Shown piece after piece: positions 1-5,740 of a stretch of 10,528 nt of DNA. This DNA comes from Anaerolineae bacterium. GTDB lineage: Bacteria > Chloroflexota > Anaerolineae > Aggregatilineales > UBA3940. The notes under the pieces are model-generated. The model saw only the letters and a list, made by a program, of their open reading frames with translations, made no database searches and was not told the origin of the DNA. The stretch is taken from NCBI GenBank assembly GCA_020852775.1, contig JADZAD010000008.1, forward strand, positions 1-10,528, given 5' to 3'. How positions within the stretch are numbered: position 1 is the first letter of the stretch; each line of letters opens with the position of its first letter. The position numbers were made by a program, and so were the translations under genes.

Positions 1-216
1 GACCGGCGCTACGTCAGCTTCATGTACAGCTACCCGAACTTCATTCCCCTGCCTGCCACGGCGGTCGAACGGATCGCCGGGGCACTGGAGCCGGTCGACT
101 ATGATCGCCTCTACGGAGCGTGGTGGAACCGTGTCGTCATGAGCGGCGCAAAGAAAGCCGTGCACCAGTCTGTGCGGCGCTACATCGAAGCGCTGAACGA
201 CACAGGAACTGACTGA
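1..216 (+). CDS. MBL-fold metallo-hydrolase, C-terminal fragment
   Basis: The reading frame is open from base 1 and ends at TGA 214-216, giving 71 residues of a gene that starts outside the window. The visible part reads like the C-terminal tail of metallo-beta-lactamase-fold hydrolases of the kind common in Chloroflexota: a Tyr-Pro-Asn-Phe-Ile-Pro-Leu-Pro stretch, then Asp-Arg-Leu-Tyr-Gly-Ala-Trp-Trp, and a final basic helix around Ser-Val-Arg-Arg-Tyr-Ile. The zinc-binding HxHxDH region would lie upstream and is not visible, so the reaction and substrate cannot be named. The lipoprotein gene follows 39 bp downstream on the same strand and might be cotranscribed. The family assignment rests on recognising the tail pattern only. 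Confidence 0.65.
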   Translation, partial: DRRYVSFMYSYPNFIPLPATAVERIAGALEPVDYDRLYGAWWNRVVMSGAKKAVHQSVRRYIEALNDTGTD

Positions 217-255
217 TCTGAATGAGAATACGATGGTGTATCCAGGAGGGCTTCT

Positions 256-855
256 ATGTGCAATCGGCTGGCTTTCGCAGGCCTGCTTCTACTGTTGTCA
301 CCTTTCCTGCTGACGGGCTGCACCCAGCCCGCGATGCCTGAAAATGCAGAGGACGAAATCATCACTGAGATCACCCCGCTCGTCGAGGCGTTTCTCACGG
401 GGGACATCTCCGATCGCCGGGAGCTCGTGCAGTTCCTTTCCACGGCCTGCACCGCTGCTGACGGGCTGGGTGGCCCACCGAAGTGCGCCCCCGGAGAGGC
501 AGAAGGCACACTGGTCGAGGTCTTCCCTGTGCTGGAGTCGGAAGGGTATTTCGCGCGCCCGTCCGAAATTGATCGGATACTGGACTTCACCGTCGATGGG
601 CTGTATGCCGTGTACCGCCCGTCGCCCGGCTCCGACCCTGAAGCGTACTGGCCCACCGGTGAATACGCGCTGCTCTTTGAGAGGCAGTCAGCAGGCATCT
701 CCCTGCCCATCACGGCTTTTGCACAGGACGGCAGGCTGGTGCGTCTGGCATTCTCCTATCCGGCAGAGCCCGCTGCCCTGCTCGACCAGATTCCCACCGA
801 TCAGGTTCTGCTCGACCCGGTCAGAGTGCGTGCCCTGACAGAACAGCTCAGGTAG
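256..855 (+). CDS. Putative secreted lipoprotein of unknown function
   Basis: This encodes 199 residues. The N-terminus is a lipoprotein signal peptide: a short start with Arg4, a hydrophobic core at about residues 5-19, and a lipobox Leu-Thr-Gly-Cys with the lipidated cysteine at residue 22. The mature protein would be tethered to the outer face of the cytoplasmic membrane. The mature part is acidic at its start (Glu-Asn-Ala-Glu-Asp-Glu) and has two further cysteines near residues 65 and 77 that might form a disulfide. It resembles the small alpha+beta extracytoplasmic domains of unknown function common in such lipoproteins, but I recognise no family. The start is supported by AGGAGGG at 244-250, five bases before the ATG. 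It lies 39 bp after the MBL-fold gene and is followed by a 350-bp gap. It is certainly a real gene on signal peptide and RBS evidence; its function is unknown. Confidence 0.82.
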   Translation: MCNRLAFAGLLLLLSPFLLTGCTQPAMPENAEDEIITEITPLVEAFLTGDISDRRELVQFLSTACTAADGLGGPPKCAPGEAEGTLVEVFPVLESEGYFARPSEIDRILDFTVDGLYAVYRPSPGSDPEAYWPTGEYALLFERQSAGISLPITAFAQDGRLVRLAFSYPAEPAALLDQIPTDQVLLDPVRVRALTEQLR

Positions 856-891
856 GCCATCTGTGTACGTCGGATATTGAGGATAGAAGGC

Positions 892-910
892 GACCGGTTA
901 AGTGTCGGTC
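892..910 (+). terminator. Weak stem-loop downstream of the lipoprotein gene
   Basis: GACCG (892-896) pairs with CGGTC (906-910) around a 9-nt loop, starting 36 nt after the lipoprotein stop codon; a G-T wobble can extend the stem by one pair. No T-run follows, so it is at best a weak or factor-assisted terminator. It could also be chance pairing in GC-rich DNA. Confidence 0.25.
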
Positions 911-1021
911 AGCCACCTGCGGGCAGGGCATCCAGCGACCGCTGCTGCAGCGCCCGGAGCTCGTCCGCGTCCGTGTGCTGGCCAGCTTTGTTCTGTAATG
1001 ATCGAGGCGCCAGGTGCAGGA

Positions 1022-1050
1022 TTGACACATCCCACAAATAATGATACGTA
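1022..1050 (+). promoter_or_regulatory. Candidate promoter for the cfa-like gene
   Basis: A perfect TTGACA lies at 1022-1027 in an AT-rich island. At 17-bp spacing the hexamer is TACGTA (1045-1050), a poor -10 match, so the -10 assignment is uncertain. The palindrome ATACGTAT (1044-1051) overlaps it and could be an operator. If used, it would give a leader of about 150 nt. Confidence 0.35.
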
Positions 1051-1205
1051 TGTAGATAAACGATCTAATCTCTCTCGCAAGGCAGGCCGTCGCAGAGACA
1101 GCGTGTCTTTCTGATGCATACAGGGTGTAACCGGACACTTCAGTAAGACCCAGGACAGTAGATGCGTTCTCTCGTGAATGATCGCATTCCGGGAAGGAGG
1201 TCTCT

Positions 1206-2555
1206 ATGTCTGCCCCCAGTGCTTCTCACTCGGCTCAGCACGGTATCACGTCCAAACCGGACAAGACTATTATGCGCTGCGCTGCCATCGCGCGGCGTAT
1301 CTTTGCGGACTGCGCCACGCCCGGGCTGGCGGTCCGGCTGTGGGACGGCTCGATGCCAGTCCGACCGGCGGATGGCGAGCCGCGCTTCTGCCTGGAGATC
1401 AGGCACCCGGCGGCACTGCGGCGCATGCTGCTCCCGCCCAGTGAGCTCAACCTCGGTGAGGCTTTCGTCTTCGGGGATTACGACATCAGCGGCAATATTC
1501 TCGCCACGACAGGGCTGATGGATCATTTCGAGCGGCTCCGGCTGCCACCGTCGGACGTGCTCTGGCTGCTCAGCCAGCTTCTCGCTCTACCCGCCGATTA
1601 CGCTGCAGGCCGGGTGCGTGCCGCCCCGCACCTGAGGGGGGTACGCCATACCCGCCAGCGCGACCGCCGTAGTGTCCAGTTCCACTACGACCTATCCAAC
1701 GACTTCTACGCCCTGTGGCTGGGTGAGCAGATGGTCTATTCATGTGCCTACTTCCGTACCGGTGATGAAGACATCGACACCGCCCAGGAACTCAAGCTCG
1801 ACTACATCTGTCGCAAACTCCGGCTGCAGCCTGGTGAGCGCCTGCTGGATATCGGCTGTGGCTGGGGCGCGCTGGTGATGCATGCCGCACAGCACTACGC
1901 GGCCGATGCCACCGGGATCACTCTGAGCCGCAACCAGGCCACCGAAGCGCAGCGCCGCATCGACAATGCCGGGCTGAGGGATCGCTGCCGTGTGATCCTG
2001 CAGGACTACCGCGAAGTGCCCCCCGACAGGCCCTTCGACAAGCTGGTGAGCATCGGGATGTTCGAGCACGTCGGAGAGACAAAGCTGCCAGGGTACTTCG
2101 CGCGCGCCTACGATCTGCTGCGGCCCGGCGGATTGTTCCTGAACCACGGTATCTCGGCGATGAAGGCGGGCTGGCGATCCCGACGTACGCTCGGAGAACT
2201 GCTCCTCCGGCGTAACAGCTTCATGAACCGGCACGTCTTCCCGGATGGCGAACTGGTAGACATCAGCCGGAGCCTGCTCACCGCCGAAGAGTCACGCTTT
2301 GAGGTGCGTGACGTGGAATGCCTGCGTGAGCACTACGCTCTGACGCTGCGCCACTGGGTGCGGGCCCTGGAAACACGGCATGATGAGGCGATCCGTCACG
2401 TCGATGAGCCCACCTACCGCGTGTGGCGGCTGTACATGGCCGGAGTACATCACGGGTTTGTCAGCGGAAGGATAAACGTCTATCAGGCACTGCTGCTGAA
2501 GCCCGATGCCGGGTACAGCAGCCTGCCGTTGACGCGGGAGCAACTGTACCGCTGA
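1206..2555 (+). CDS. cfa: Cyclopropane-fatty-acyl-phospholipid synthase family methyltransferase
   Basis: This encodes 449 residues. The enzyme class transfers a methylene group from S-adenosylmethionine to the cis double bond of acyl chains in membrane phospholipids, working at the inner face of the membrane. Seen in the sequence: the family signature Gln-Phe-His-Tyr-Asp at 158-162; Tyr-Ser-Cys at 178-180; SAM-binding motif I LLDIGCGWG at 213-221; GMFEHVG at 284-290; Asn-His-Gly-Ile-Ser at 313-317; and His-Tyr-Ala at 376-378. By comparison with E. coli Cfa, Cys180, Glu287, His314, Ile316 and Tyr377 would be the bicarbonate/active-site residues, and all are present, so it should be active. 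It is longer than E. coli Cfa (382 residues), mainly at the N-terminus. The start is fixed by AGGAGG at 1195-1200, five bases before ATG. Related outcomes (a methyltransferase making another methylated acyl chain) cannot be excluded. It appears monocistronic. Confidence 0.93.
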   Translation: MSAPSASHSAQHGITSKPDKTIMRCAAIARRIFADCATPGLAVRLWDGSMPVRPADGEPRFCLEIRHPAALRRMLLPPSELNLGEAFVFGDYDISGNILATTGLMDHFERLRLPPSDVLWLLSQLLALPADYAAGRVRAAPHLRGVRHTRQRDRRSVQFHYDLSNDFYALWLGEQMVYSCAYFRTGDEDIDTAQELKLDYICRKLRLQPGERLLDIGCGWGALVMHAAQHYAADATGITLSRNQATEAQRRIDNAGLRDRCRVILQDYREVPPDRPFDKLVSIGMFEHVGETKLPGYFARAYDLLRPGGLFLNHGISAMKAGWRSRRTLGELLLRRNSFMNRHVFPDGELVDISRSLLTAEESRFEVRDVECLREHYALTLRHWVRALETRHDEAIRHVDEPTYRVWRLYMAGVHHGFVSGRINVYQALLLKPDAGYSSLPLTREQLYR

Positions 2556-2641
2556 CATGTCGTGTGTGATGCACAGGCGGAACGACCAGCCAGGGGCGCC
2601 GGGTGATGGATCATGCCTGTCTGAACATACAGTCCTCCGGC

Positions 2642-2647
2642 TATAAT
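2642..2647 (+). promoter_or_regulatory. Perfect -10 box upstream of the PfkB kinase gene
   Basis: TATAAT at 2642-2647 matches the sigma70 -10 consensus exactly and lies 38 bp before the ATG at 2686. The -35 region is poor (CTGAAC at 2621-2626, 15-bp spacing, or overlapping hexamers). The downstream RBS is GGAG at 2673-2676. Confidence 0.55.
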
Positions 2648-2685
2648 ACACGCACTCTCCTTCACCCCTCCTGGAGCACATCGCC

Positions 2686-3573
2686 ATGCTCAGTAACAAT
2701 GGCCCGATTGTAGTCGTCGGTACGGCAGCAGTTGACCTCATCACTTGTGAGGGTGATTCACATGAGCGTCGCGCAGGCGGATCAGGGGCCAACATAGCGG
2801 TCGGCCTGGCCGCCCTGGGCATGGATGTGTGCTTCATCGGTGGCGTCGGGGATGACGACAACGGGCATTTCATTATCGATGATCTGCAGCAGCATGATGT
2901 CAACACCGCCCATATGGTCGTCCTGCCGGAGCTGGAAACCGGTATCGTTGTCTCGGAGCGGAAACCAACCGGGGAATTCGCATGGAAATGGCAGGCTGCG
3001 CCCGCTTATTTTGCGCTGACTGACAACCATCTTTCTGTAATCGAGGGCCTGCGCCCGGCGATGCTCCACCTGGGGGCCATACCCCTGCTCGGTGAGCCGG
3101 GCCGAAGTGCACTCTGCTCGCTGGCCGCGCACTGGACAGGCCGCGTCCCCCTGTACTTCAGCACAAGCCTCAGTCAACTGCGTACCCACATCAGCCGCGA
3201 ACTCCTTCAGGCTATCCGCCACACGGGAGCTCTGGCTGATGTTGTCTTTACCAGCTATGGTGACAATGCGTTTCTGGGCTTAAAGGCAACTGGTACCGGG
3301 CGGCTTCTCTATACCCGTGGCGAACGGGGTGCGGCACTGCTTGGCGAGAGCGGTGAAACCGCGTCAGTGCCCGGGCACTCCGTGGAAGTGGTGAATACCG
3401 AGGGTGCAGGTGATACATTTGCCTCGGCCTTCATGGCCGCACGGGTGCGCGGGCTGCCAGAGGCACAGGCGCTGGCCTTCGCCAACGCTGCCGCGGCCTT
3501 GTCGATCACCGGCCAGGGGGTGCGCAACATGCCCGCATGGGGCGCAGCGGCCCATCTTGCCGGGATCGCCTGA
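2686..3573 (+). CDS. PfkB/ribokinase-family carbohydrate kinase
   Basis: This encodes 295 residues, the usual length for ribokinase-fold sugar and nucleoside kinases, which use ATP to phosphorylate a sugar or nucleoside hydroxyl in the cytoplasm. Seen: substrate-side signature Gly-Gly-Ser-Gly-Ala-Asn at 31-36 followed by IAVGLAALG; a GVGDDDNG turn at 53-60; and the C-terminal PfkB signature with the anion hole and catalytic base, Gly-Ala-Gly-Asp at 240-243, Asp243 being the proton acceptor. The first Asp of the common Asp-Thr-x-Gly-Ala-Gly-Asp signature is Asn237 here, a conservative change. The substrate cannot be read from sequence; ribose, fructose, 2-keto-3-deoxygluconate or a nucleoside are all possible. 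The start is supported by GGAG at 2673-2676 and the TATAAT box. The gene ends 3 bp from the convergent SDR gene. A nucleoside hydrolase gene 0.9 kb downstream would fit a ribokinase role, but this is inference. Confidence 0.9.
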   Translation: MLSNNGPIVVVGTAAVDLITCEGDSHERRAGGSGANIAVGLAALGMDVCFIGGVGDDDNGHFIIDDLQQHDVNTAHMVVLPELETGIVVSERKPTGEFAWKWQAAPAYFALTDNHLSVIEGLRPAMLHLGAIPLLGEPGRSALCSLAAHWTGRVPLYFSTSLSQLRTHISRELLQAIRHTGALADVVFTSYGDNAFLGLKATGTGRLLYTRGERGAALLGESGETASVPGHSVEVVNTEGAGDTFASAFMAARVRGLPEAQALAFANAAAALSITGQGVRNMPAWGAAAHLAGIA

Positions 3574-3576
3574 TCG

Positions 3577-4365
3577 CTACTCGTACCGGCCCTCCAGCCT
3601 GAACTGGCGCACGAACCAGTCCGCCAGCCGTGGCGAGAGCGCATCGAGGTGCACCAGCAGCGCGCCCTGCGGCGGGGTGATAACCTCCGGCTGGTGGCGG
3701 CGGATCCCCCGCAGAGTCGCCCGGGCGACCTGTTCCGGTGTGATCTTGGCGGAAACAGCGGGCACGCTCAGGTCGCCGATCATGGGGGTATCCACGCGCC
3801 CCGGGTACACGATGGTGGCGTGAATCCCCGTCCCATGCAGCTCCTGTCGCAGCACCTCGCCGAAGCCGCTCAGCGCGAATTTCGCTGAGACGTAGGGCGC
3901 GTCCAGCGGCAGCCCCTTGCGCCCATCGATCGAGGACATCAGCACGATATGGCCCGACCGCTGCTTCTGCATGACCGGCAGCACCTCCAGCACGGGCACG
4001 ACAGCCCCGTAGAAGTTCACCGCCATCGAATCCTGATAGTGAGAAAGCGTCGAGGAGGCAATTTCGCCGCGGATATACGCCCCGGCATTGGCGACAAGGA
4101 CATCCAGCCCGCCCCAGCGCCCCACAGCCTGCCGGATGAAACCGCGAGCCTGCTCCGGGTCAGAGACATCCGTCTGGATGACCAGCGCCTGCCTCCCGGC
4201 TTCCTGCACCAGCCGGGCTGTCTCGTATAGCCCCTCCACACTGCGGGCTCCGAGCGCCACATCCGCCCCGGCCTGTGCCAGCGCGGCGCTGATGGCACGC
4301 CCGATCCCGCTCGATGCCCCGGTGACGGCGGCACGTTGGTTCACAAGCCAGCGGCGGTTGCTCAT
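3577..4365 (-). CDS. Short-chain dehydrogenase/reductase (classical SDR)
   Basis: This encodes 262 residues on the minus strand, the normal size of a classical SDR: a cytoplasmic NAD(P)-dependent oxidoreductase with a Rossmann fold. Seen: nucleotide-binding Thr-Gly-Ala-Ser-Ser-Gly-Ile-Gly at 15-22; Arg41 after the second strand, which favours NADP(H); Asp66-Val; Asn-Ala-Gly at 93-95; and the catalytic set Asn117, Ser145, Tyr158 and Lys162 in a YxxxK motif. Pro-Gly at 188-189 follows, with Val-Asp-Thr-Pro. The set is complete, so the enzyme should be active. The substrate is not predictable; the SSIDGRKGLP and PGRVDTPM stretches resemble SDRs often annotated as 3-oxoacyl-ACP reductase or generic SDR. 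The start is supported by a purine-rich RBS (AGGGGGAG) a few bases upstream. Convergent with the kinase (3 bp between stops), divergent from the nucleoside hydrolase. Confidence 0.93.
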   Translation of the reverse strand: MSNRRWLVNQRAAVTGASSGIGRAISAALAQAGADVALGARSVEGLYETARLVQEAGRQALVIQTDVSDPEQARGFIRQAVGRWGGLDVLVANAGAYIRGEIASSTLSHYQDSMAVNFYGAVVPVLEVLPVMQKQRSGHIVLMSSIDGRKGLPLDAPYVSAKFALSGFGEVLRQELHGTGIHATIVYPGRVDTPMIGDLSVPAVSAKITPEQVARATLRGIRRHQPEVITPPQGALLVHLDALSPRLADWFVRQFRLEGRYE

Positions 4366-4398
4366 GGTCTCCCCCTGTCGTGGTCAGTATCTTGTCGA

Positions 4399-4404
4399 AT
4401 TGTA
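4399..4404 (-). promoter_or_regulatory. Candidate -10 box for the SDR gene
   Basis: On the minus strand the hexamer reads TACAAT, a good -10 match, 33 bp upstream of the SDR start. The hexamer at 17-bp spacing (ATTCCG) is a poor -35. It lies in the 139-bp divergent region shared with the nucleoside hydrolase gene. Confidence 0.35.
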
Positions 4405-4449
4405 CCCCGCCCGGCGTGTGGCGGAATCGTGCATCCGACCGGTTAGCAG

Positions 4450-4455
4450 TATGAT
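4450..4455 (+). promoter_or_regulatory. Candidate -10 box for the nucleoside hydrolase gene
   Basis: TATGAT lies 49 bp upstream of the ATG at 4505; no good -35 is seen at the proper spacing. In the leader, GAGGG (4456-4460) can pair with CCCTC (4471-4475), and alternatively GGCCC (4464-4468) with GGGCC (4480-4484). The two pairings are mutually exclusive, so some leader structure is possible but unproven. Confidence 0.35.
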
Positions 4456-4504
4456 GAGGGGCAGGCCCAACCCTCGCAGGGGCCCTTGCATAAGGAGCAC
4501 AGTC

Positions 4505-5461
4505 ATGCCTCAGAAGATCATCATCGACAGCGATCCGGGTATCGACGACATGCAGGCGATCTTCCTCGCCCTGCTGTCACCGGAACTGGACGTGCTCGGT
4601 ATCACCACTGTCTTCGGCAACAGCGGCCTGGAGAACTCGACGAACAATGCGCTGCGCATGATCGAGACGGCCGGGCGCCCGGACATCCCGGTCGCTGCCG
4701 GGGCCAGCCGCCCGCTGCTGCTCTCGCCGCGGGTCAGCTCGCCGACCATCCACGGCGCGGACGGCGCAGGCAACGCCAGCGACCGCCTGCCCGCGGTAAA
4801 GGGCAAGGCGATCGATAAGCTCGCGGCCAACTTCATCATCGATACCGTCATGGCAAACCCCGGAGAGGTCATCCTGGTGCCGATCGGGCCGATCACCAAT
4901 ATCGCCCTCGCGGCACGGCTGCAGCCGGCGATCATCGACAAGGTCAAGGCGGTCGTGCTGATGGGCGGCTCGGCGTTCGTGGGCGGCAACGCCAGCGCCG
5001 CGGGTGAAGCCAACCTGCACAACGATCCACACGCCGCGAAGATCGTCTTCGAGGCGGGCTGGCCGATCGTCATGGCCGGGCTGGACGTGTCCCATCGCTG
5101 GCGTCAGGGGGAAGACTACATCGACGAGATCGCCGTGATCGGCAACCCGATCTCAGACTACATGAAAGAAGTGCTGGAGTTCCGGCGGGAGGGTATTCGC
5201 CGGACGGGCAAGCCCATGGGTGCCCCCGACCTGCAGGCGGTGGGCTACCTCGTCGCGCCGGAGATCTTCACTACGCGCCGGATGCCCTGCTACGTCGAGA
5301 CTGAGGGCCTTTCAGCCGGCATGACGGTCGTTGACCAGCGCGACTCGGGCGGGGTCGAAGGCCGTTCGGCGACGGTCCCGGAGGTCGAAGTCATCCTGGA
5401 CGTGGATGGAGACAGGTTGCGCAGGCTGCTGGTCGATCGCATCAAAGCGTTCGGCAAATAG
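4505..5461 (+). CDS. Nucleoside hydrolase (inosine/uridine-preferring family)
   Basis: This encodes 318 residues. The family hydrolyses the N-glycosidic bond of ribonucleosides to give base plus ribose in cytoplasmic salvage. Seen: the calcium-binding Asp-rich motif Asp-Ser-Asp-Pro-Gly-Ile-Asp-Asp at 8-15, the family hallmark; a Gly-Pro-Ile-Thr-Asn-Ile-Ala-Leu-Ala segment near residue 137; VVLMGGS; Gly-Glu-Ala-Asn followed by Asn-Asp-Pro-His-Ala-Ala; and near the C-terminus Ala-Pro-Asp-Leu-Gln-Ala-Val at 240-246. In Crithidia-type enzymes that last site is His-Asp (His241 as acid, Asp242 as calcium ligand). Here the Asp is kept (Asp242) but the His position appears to be Pro241, so base preference or mechanism may differ. 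The start at 4505 is chosen over longer in-frame extensions because AAGGAG at 4492-4497 lies seven bases upstream, the protein then begins at the family start, and earlier codons would overlap the SDR gene. Likely monocistronic: a strong hairpin follows the stop. Confidence 0.92.
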   Translation: MPQKIIIDSDPGIDDMQAIFLALLSPELDVLGITTVFGNSGLENSTNNALRMIETAGRPDIPVAAGASRPLLLSPRVSSPTIHGADGAGNASDRLPAVKGKAIDKLAANFIIDTVMANPGEVILVPIGPITNIALAARLQPAIIDKVKAVVLMGGSAFVGGNASAAGEANLHNDPHAAKIVFEAGWPIVMAGLDVSHRWRQGEDYIDEIAVIGNPISDYMKEVLEFRREGIRRTGKPMGAPDLQAVGYLVAPEIFTTRRMPCYVETEGLSAGMTVVDQRDSGGVEGRSATVPEVEVILDVDGDRLRRLLVDRIKAFGK

Positions 5462-5475
5462 CGTATGCGTTGTCT

Positions 5476-5511
5476 GGTCAGCCGCCGGGGGATTGCCTCC
5501 GGCGGCTGGCC
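5476..5511 (+). terminator. Very strong GC stem-loop after the nucleoside hydrolase gene
   Basis: Bases 5476-5491 pair with 5496-5511 over 16 positions, with two G-T wobbles and no mismatch, around the tetraloop ATTG. It begins 15 nt after the stop codon. No T-run follows (the next bases are GATTCCTGCGG), so it is either a U-tract-less terminator or an mRNA 3'-end stabilising hairpin. Confidence 0.6.
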
Positions 5512-5530
5512 GATTCCTGCGGACAGAAGT

Positions 5531-5559
5531 TTGGAGCCAGCCCCCGCGCGGAGTATCAT
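5531..5559 (+). promoter_or_regulatory. Candidate promoter for the mgtE leader transcript
   Basis: TTGGAG (5531-5536) and TATCAT (5554-5559) are separated by exactly 17 bp, with 3/6 and 5/6 matches to the sigma70 consensus. Transcription would start near 5566, just before the RBS of the short leader ORF, giving an mgtE 5' leader of about 175 nt. Confidence 0.5.
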
Positions 5560-5582
5560 TATGGCGCTAAGGAGTAACCGTC

Positions 5583-5672
5583 ATGGACGATTTGCCTTCC
5601 AGTCAGCCTGATCAGCCGTACCCAGCCAGGCCCGCCCACAGGCAGGCGTCCGCCGGTTTGAACCGCTTCTAG
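5583..5672 (+). CDS. Short proline-rich ORF, possible leader peptide of mgtE
   Basis: ATG at 5583 opens 29 codons ending at TAG 5670-5672. It is too short for ordinary gene calls, but has an excellent RBS, AAGGAG at 5569-5574, with 8-base spacing, and a promoter-like pair just upstream. The peptide has five prolines at residues 5, 9, 12, 14 and 17, two of them in Gln-Pro-Tyr-Pro, and ends Gly-Leu-Asn-Arg-Phe. It has no signal peptide, membrane segment or known domain. It lies 68 bp before the Mg2+ transporter gene mgtE and ends 9 nt before a hairpin that masks the mgtE RBS, which suggests a regulatory leader peptide. Proline-rich leader peptides such as MgtL are known to control enterobacterial mgtA, but the sequence here is not visibly related. 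It could alternatively be a small independent protein or a chance ORF. Confidence 0.5.
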   Translation: MDDLPSSQPDQPYPARPAHRQASAGLNRF

Positions 5673-5681
5673 CGTCCCCCG

Positions 5682-5740
5682 GCTGCCCTCCTGCGATGTG
5701 TGCGGGTTAAGCCCATACACCATCGAGAGGAGCGTGCAGC
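5682..5740 (+). promoter_or_regulatory. Long hairpin sequestering the mgtE Shine-Dalgarno
   Basis: The segment right up to the mgtE ATG can fold into one long hairpin. From the base inward: GCTGC 5682-5686 with GCAGC 5736-5740; CTCCT 5688-5692 with the Shine-Dalgarno AGGAG 5728-5732; GATG 5695-5698 with CATC 5721-5724; TGTG 5699-5702 with TACA 5716-5719 (one wobble); GGG 5704-5706 with CCC 5712-5714; loop TTAAG. That is 21 pairs interrupted only by small loops and bulges. In the closed form the RBS would be inaccessible. A competing pairing, GCCGG 5652-5656 (inside the leader ORF) with CCGGC 5679-5683, would break the hairpin base. I see no M-box signature. Pairing was read by eye; no folding energy was computed. 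Confidence 0.5.

Larger units (their letters stand above)
856..1205. other. 350-bp intergenic gap before the cfa-like gene
   Basis: No convincing gene is seen here. Short open frames exist on both strands (for example 902-1114 plus, 848-1138 minus) but they lack ribosome binding sites and family resemblance. The segment about 1020-1080 is clearly more AT-rich than its surroundings and contains a TTGACA. Two small dyads lie downstream: AGACA-GCG-TGTCT (1096-1108), and GAATG-ATCG-CATTC (1176-1189), the latter ending just before the RBS at 1195-1200. The region most likely holds the promoter and a long 5' leader of the downstream synthase gene. Confidence 0.6.

Noticed and set aside
902..1114. 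Short ORFs in the gap before the cfa-like gene
   Set aside because: No ribosome binding site, atypical composition, overlapping frames on both strands, no known family.
4088..4504. 139-codon upstream extension of the nucleoside hydrolase frame
   Set aside because: It runs antisense through the SDR gene and reads as low-complexity Ser/Arg/Pro; the hydrolase has a good RBS and family-type N-terminus at 4505.
5561..5614. Alternative tiny ORF starting at ATG 5561 in the mgtE leader
   Set aside because: It would start at or before the predicted transcription start and has no RBS; the ORF at 5583 has one.
5566..5740. M-box (ykoK) Mg2+ riboswitch upstream of mgtE
   Set aside because: I could not find the characteristic conserved M-box core by eye and the leader is largely occupied by an ORF and one hairpin; a covariance-model search would be decisive.
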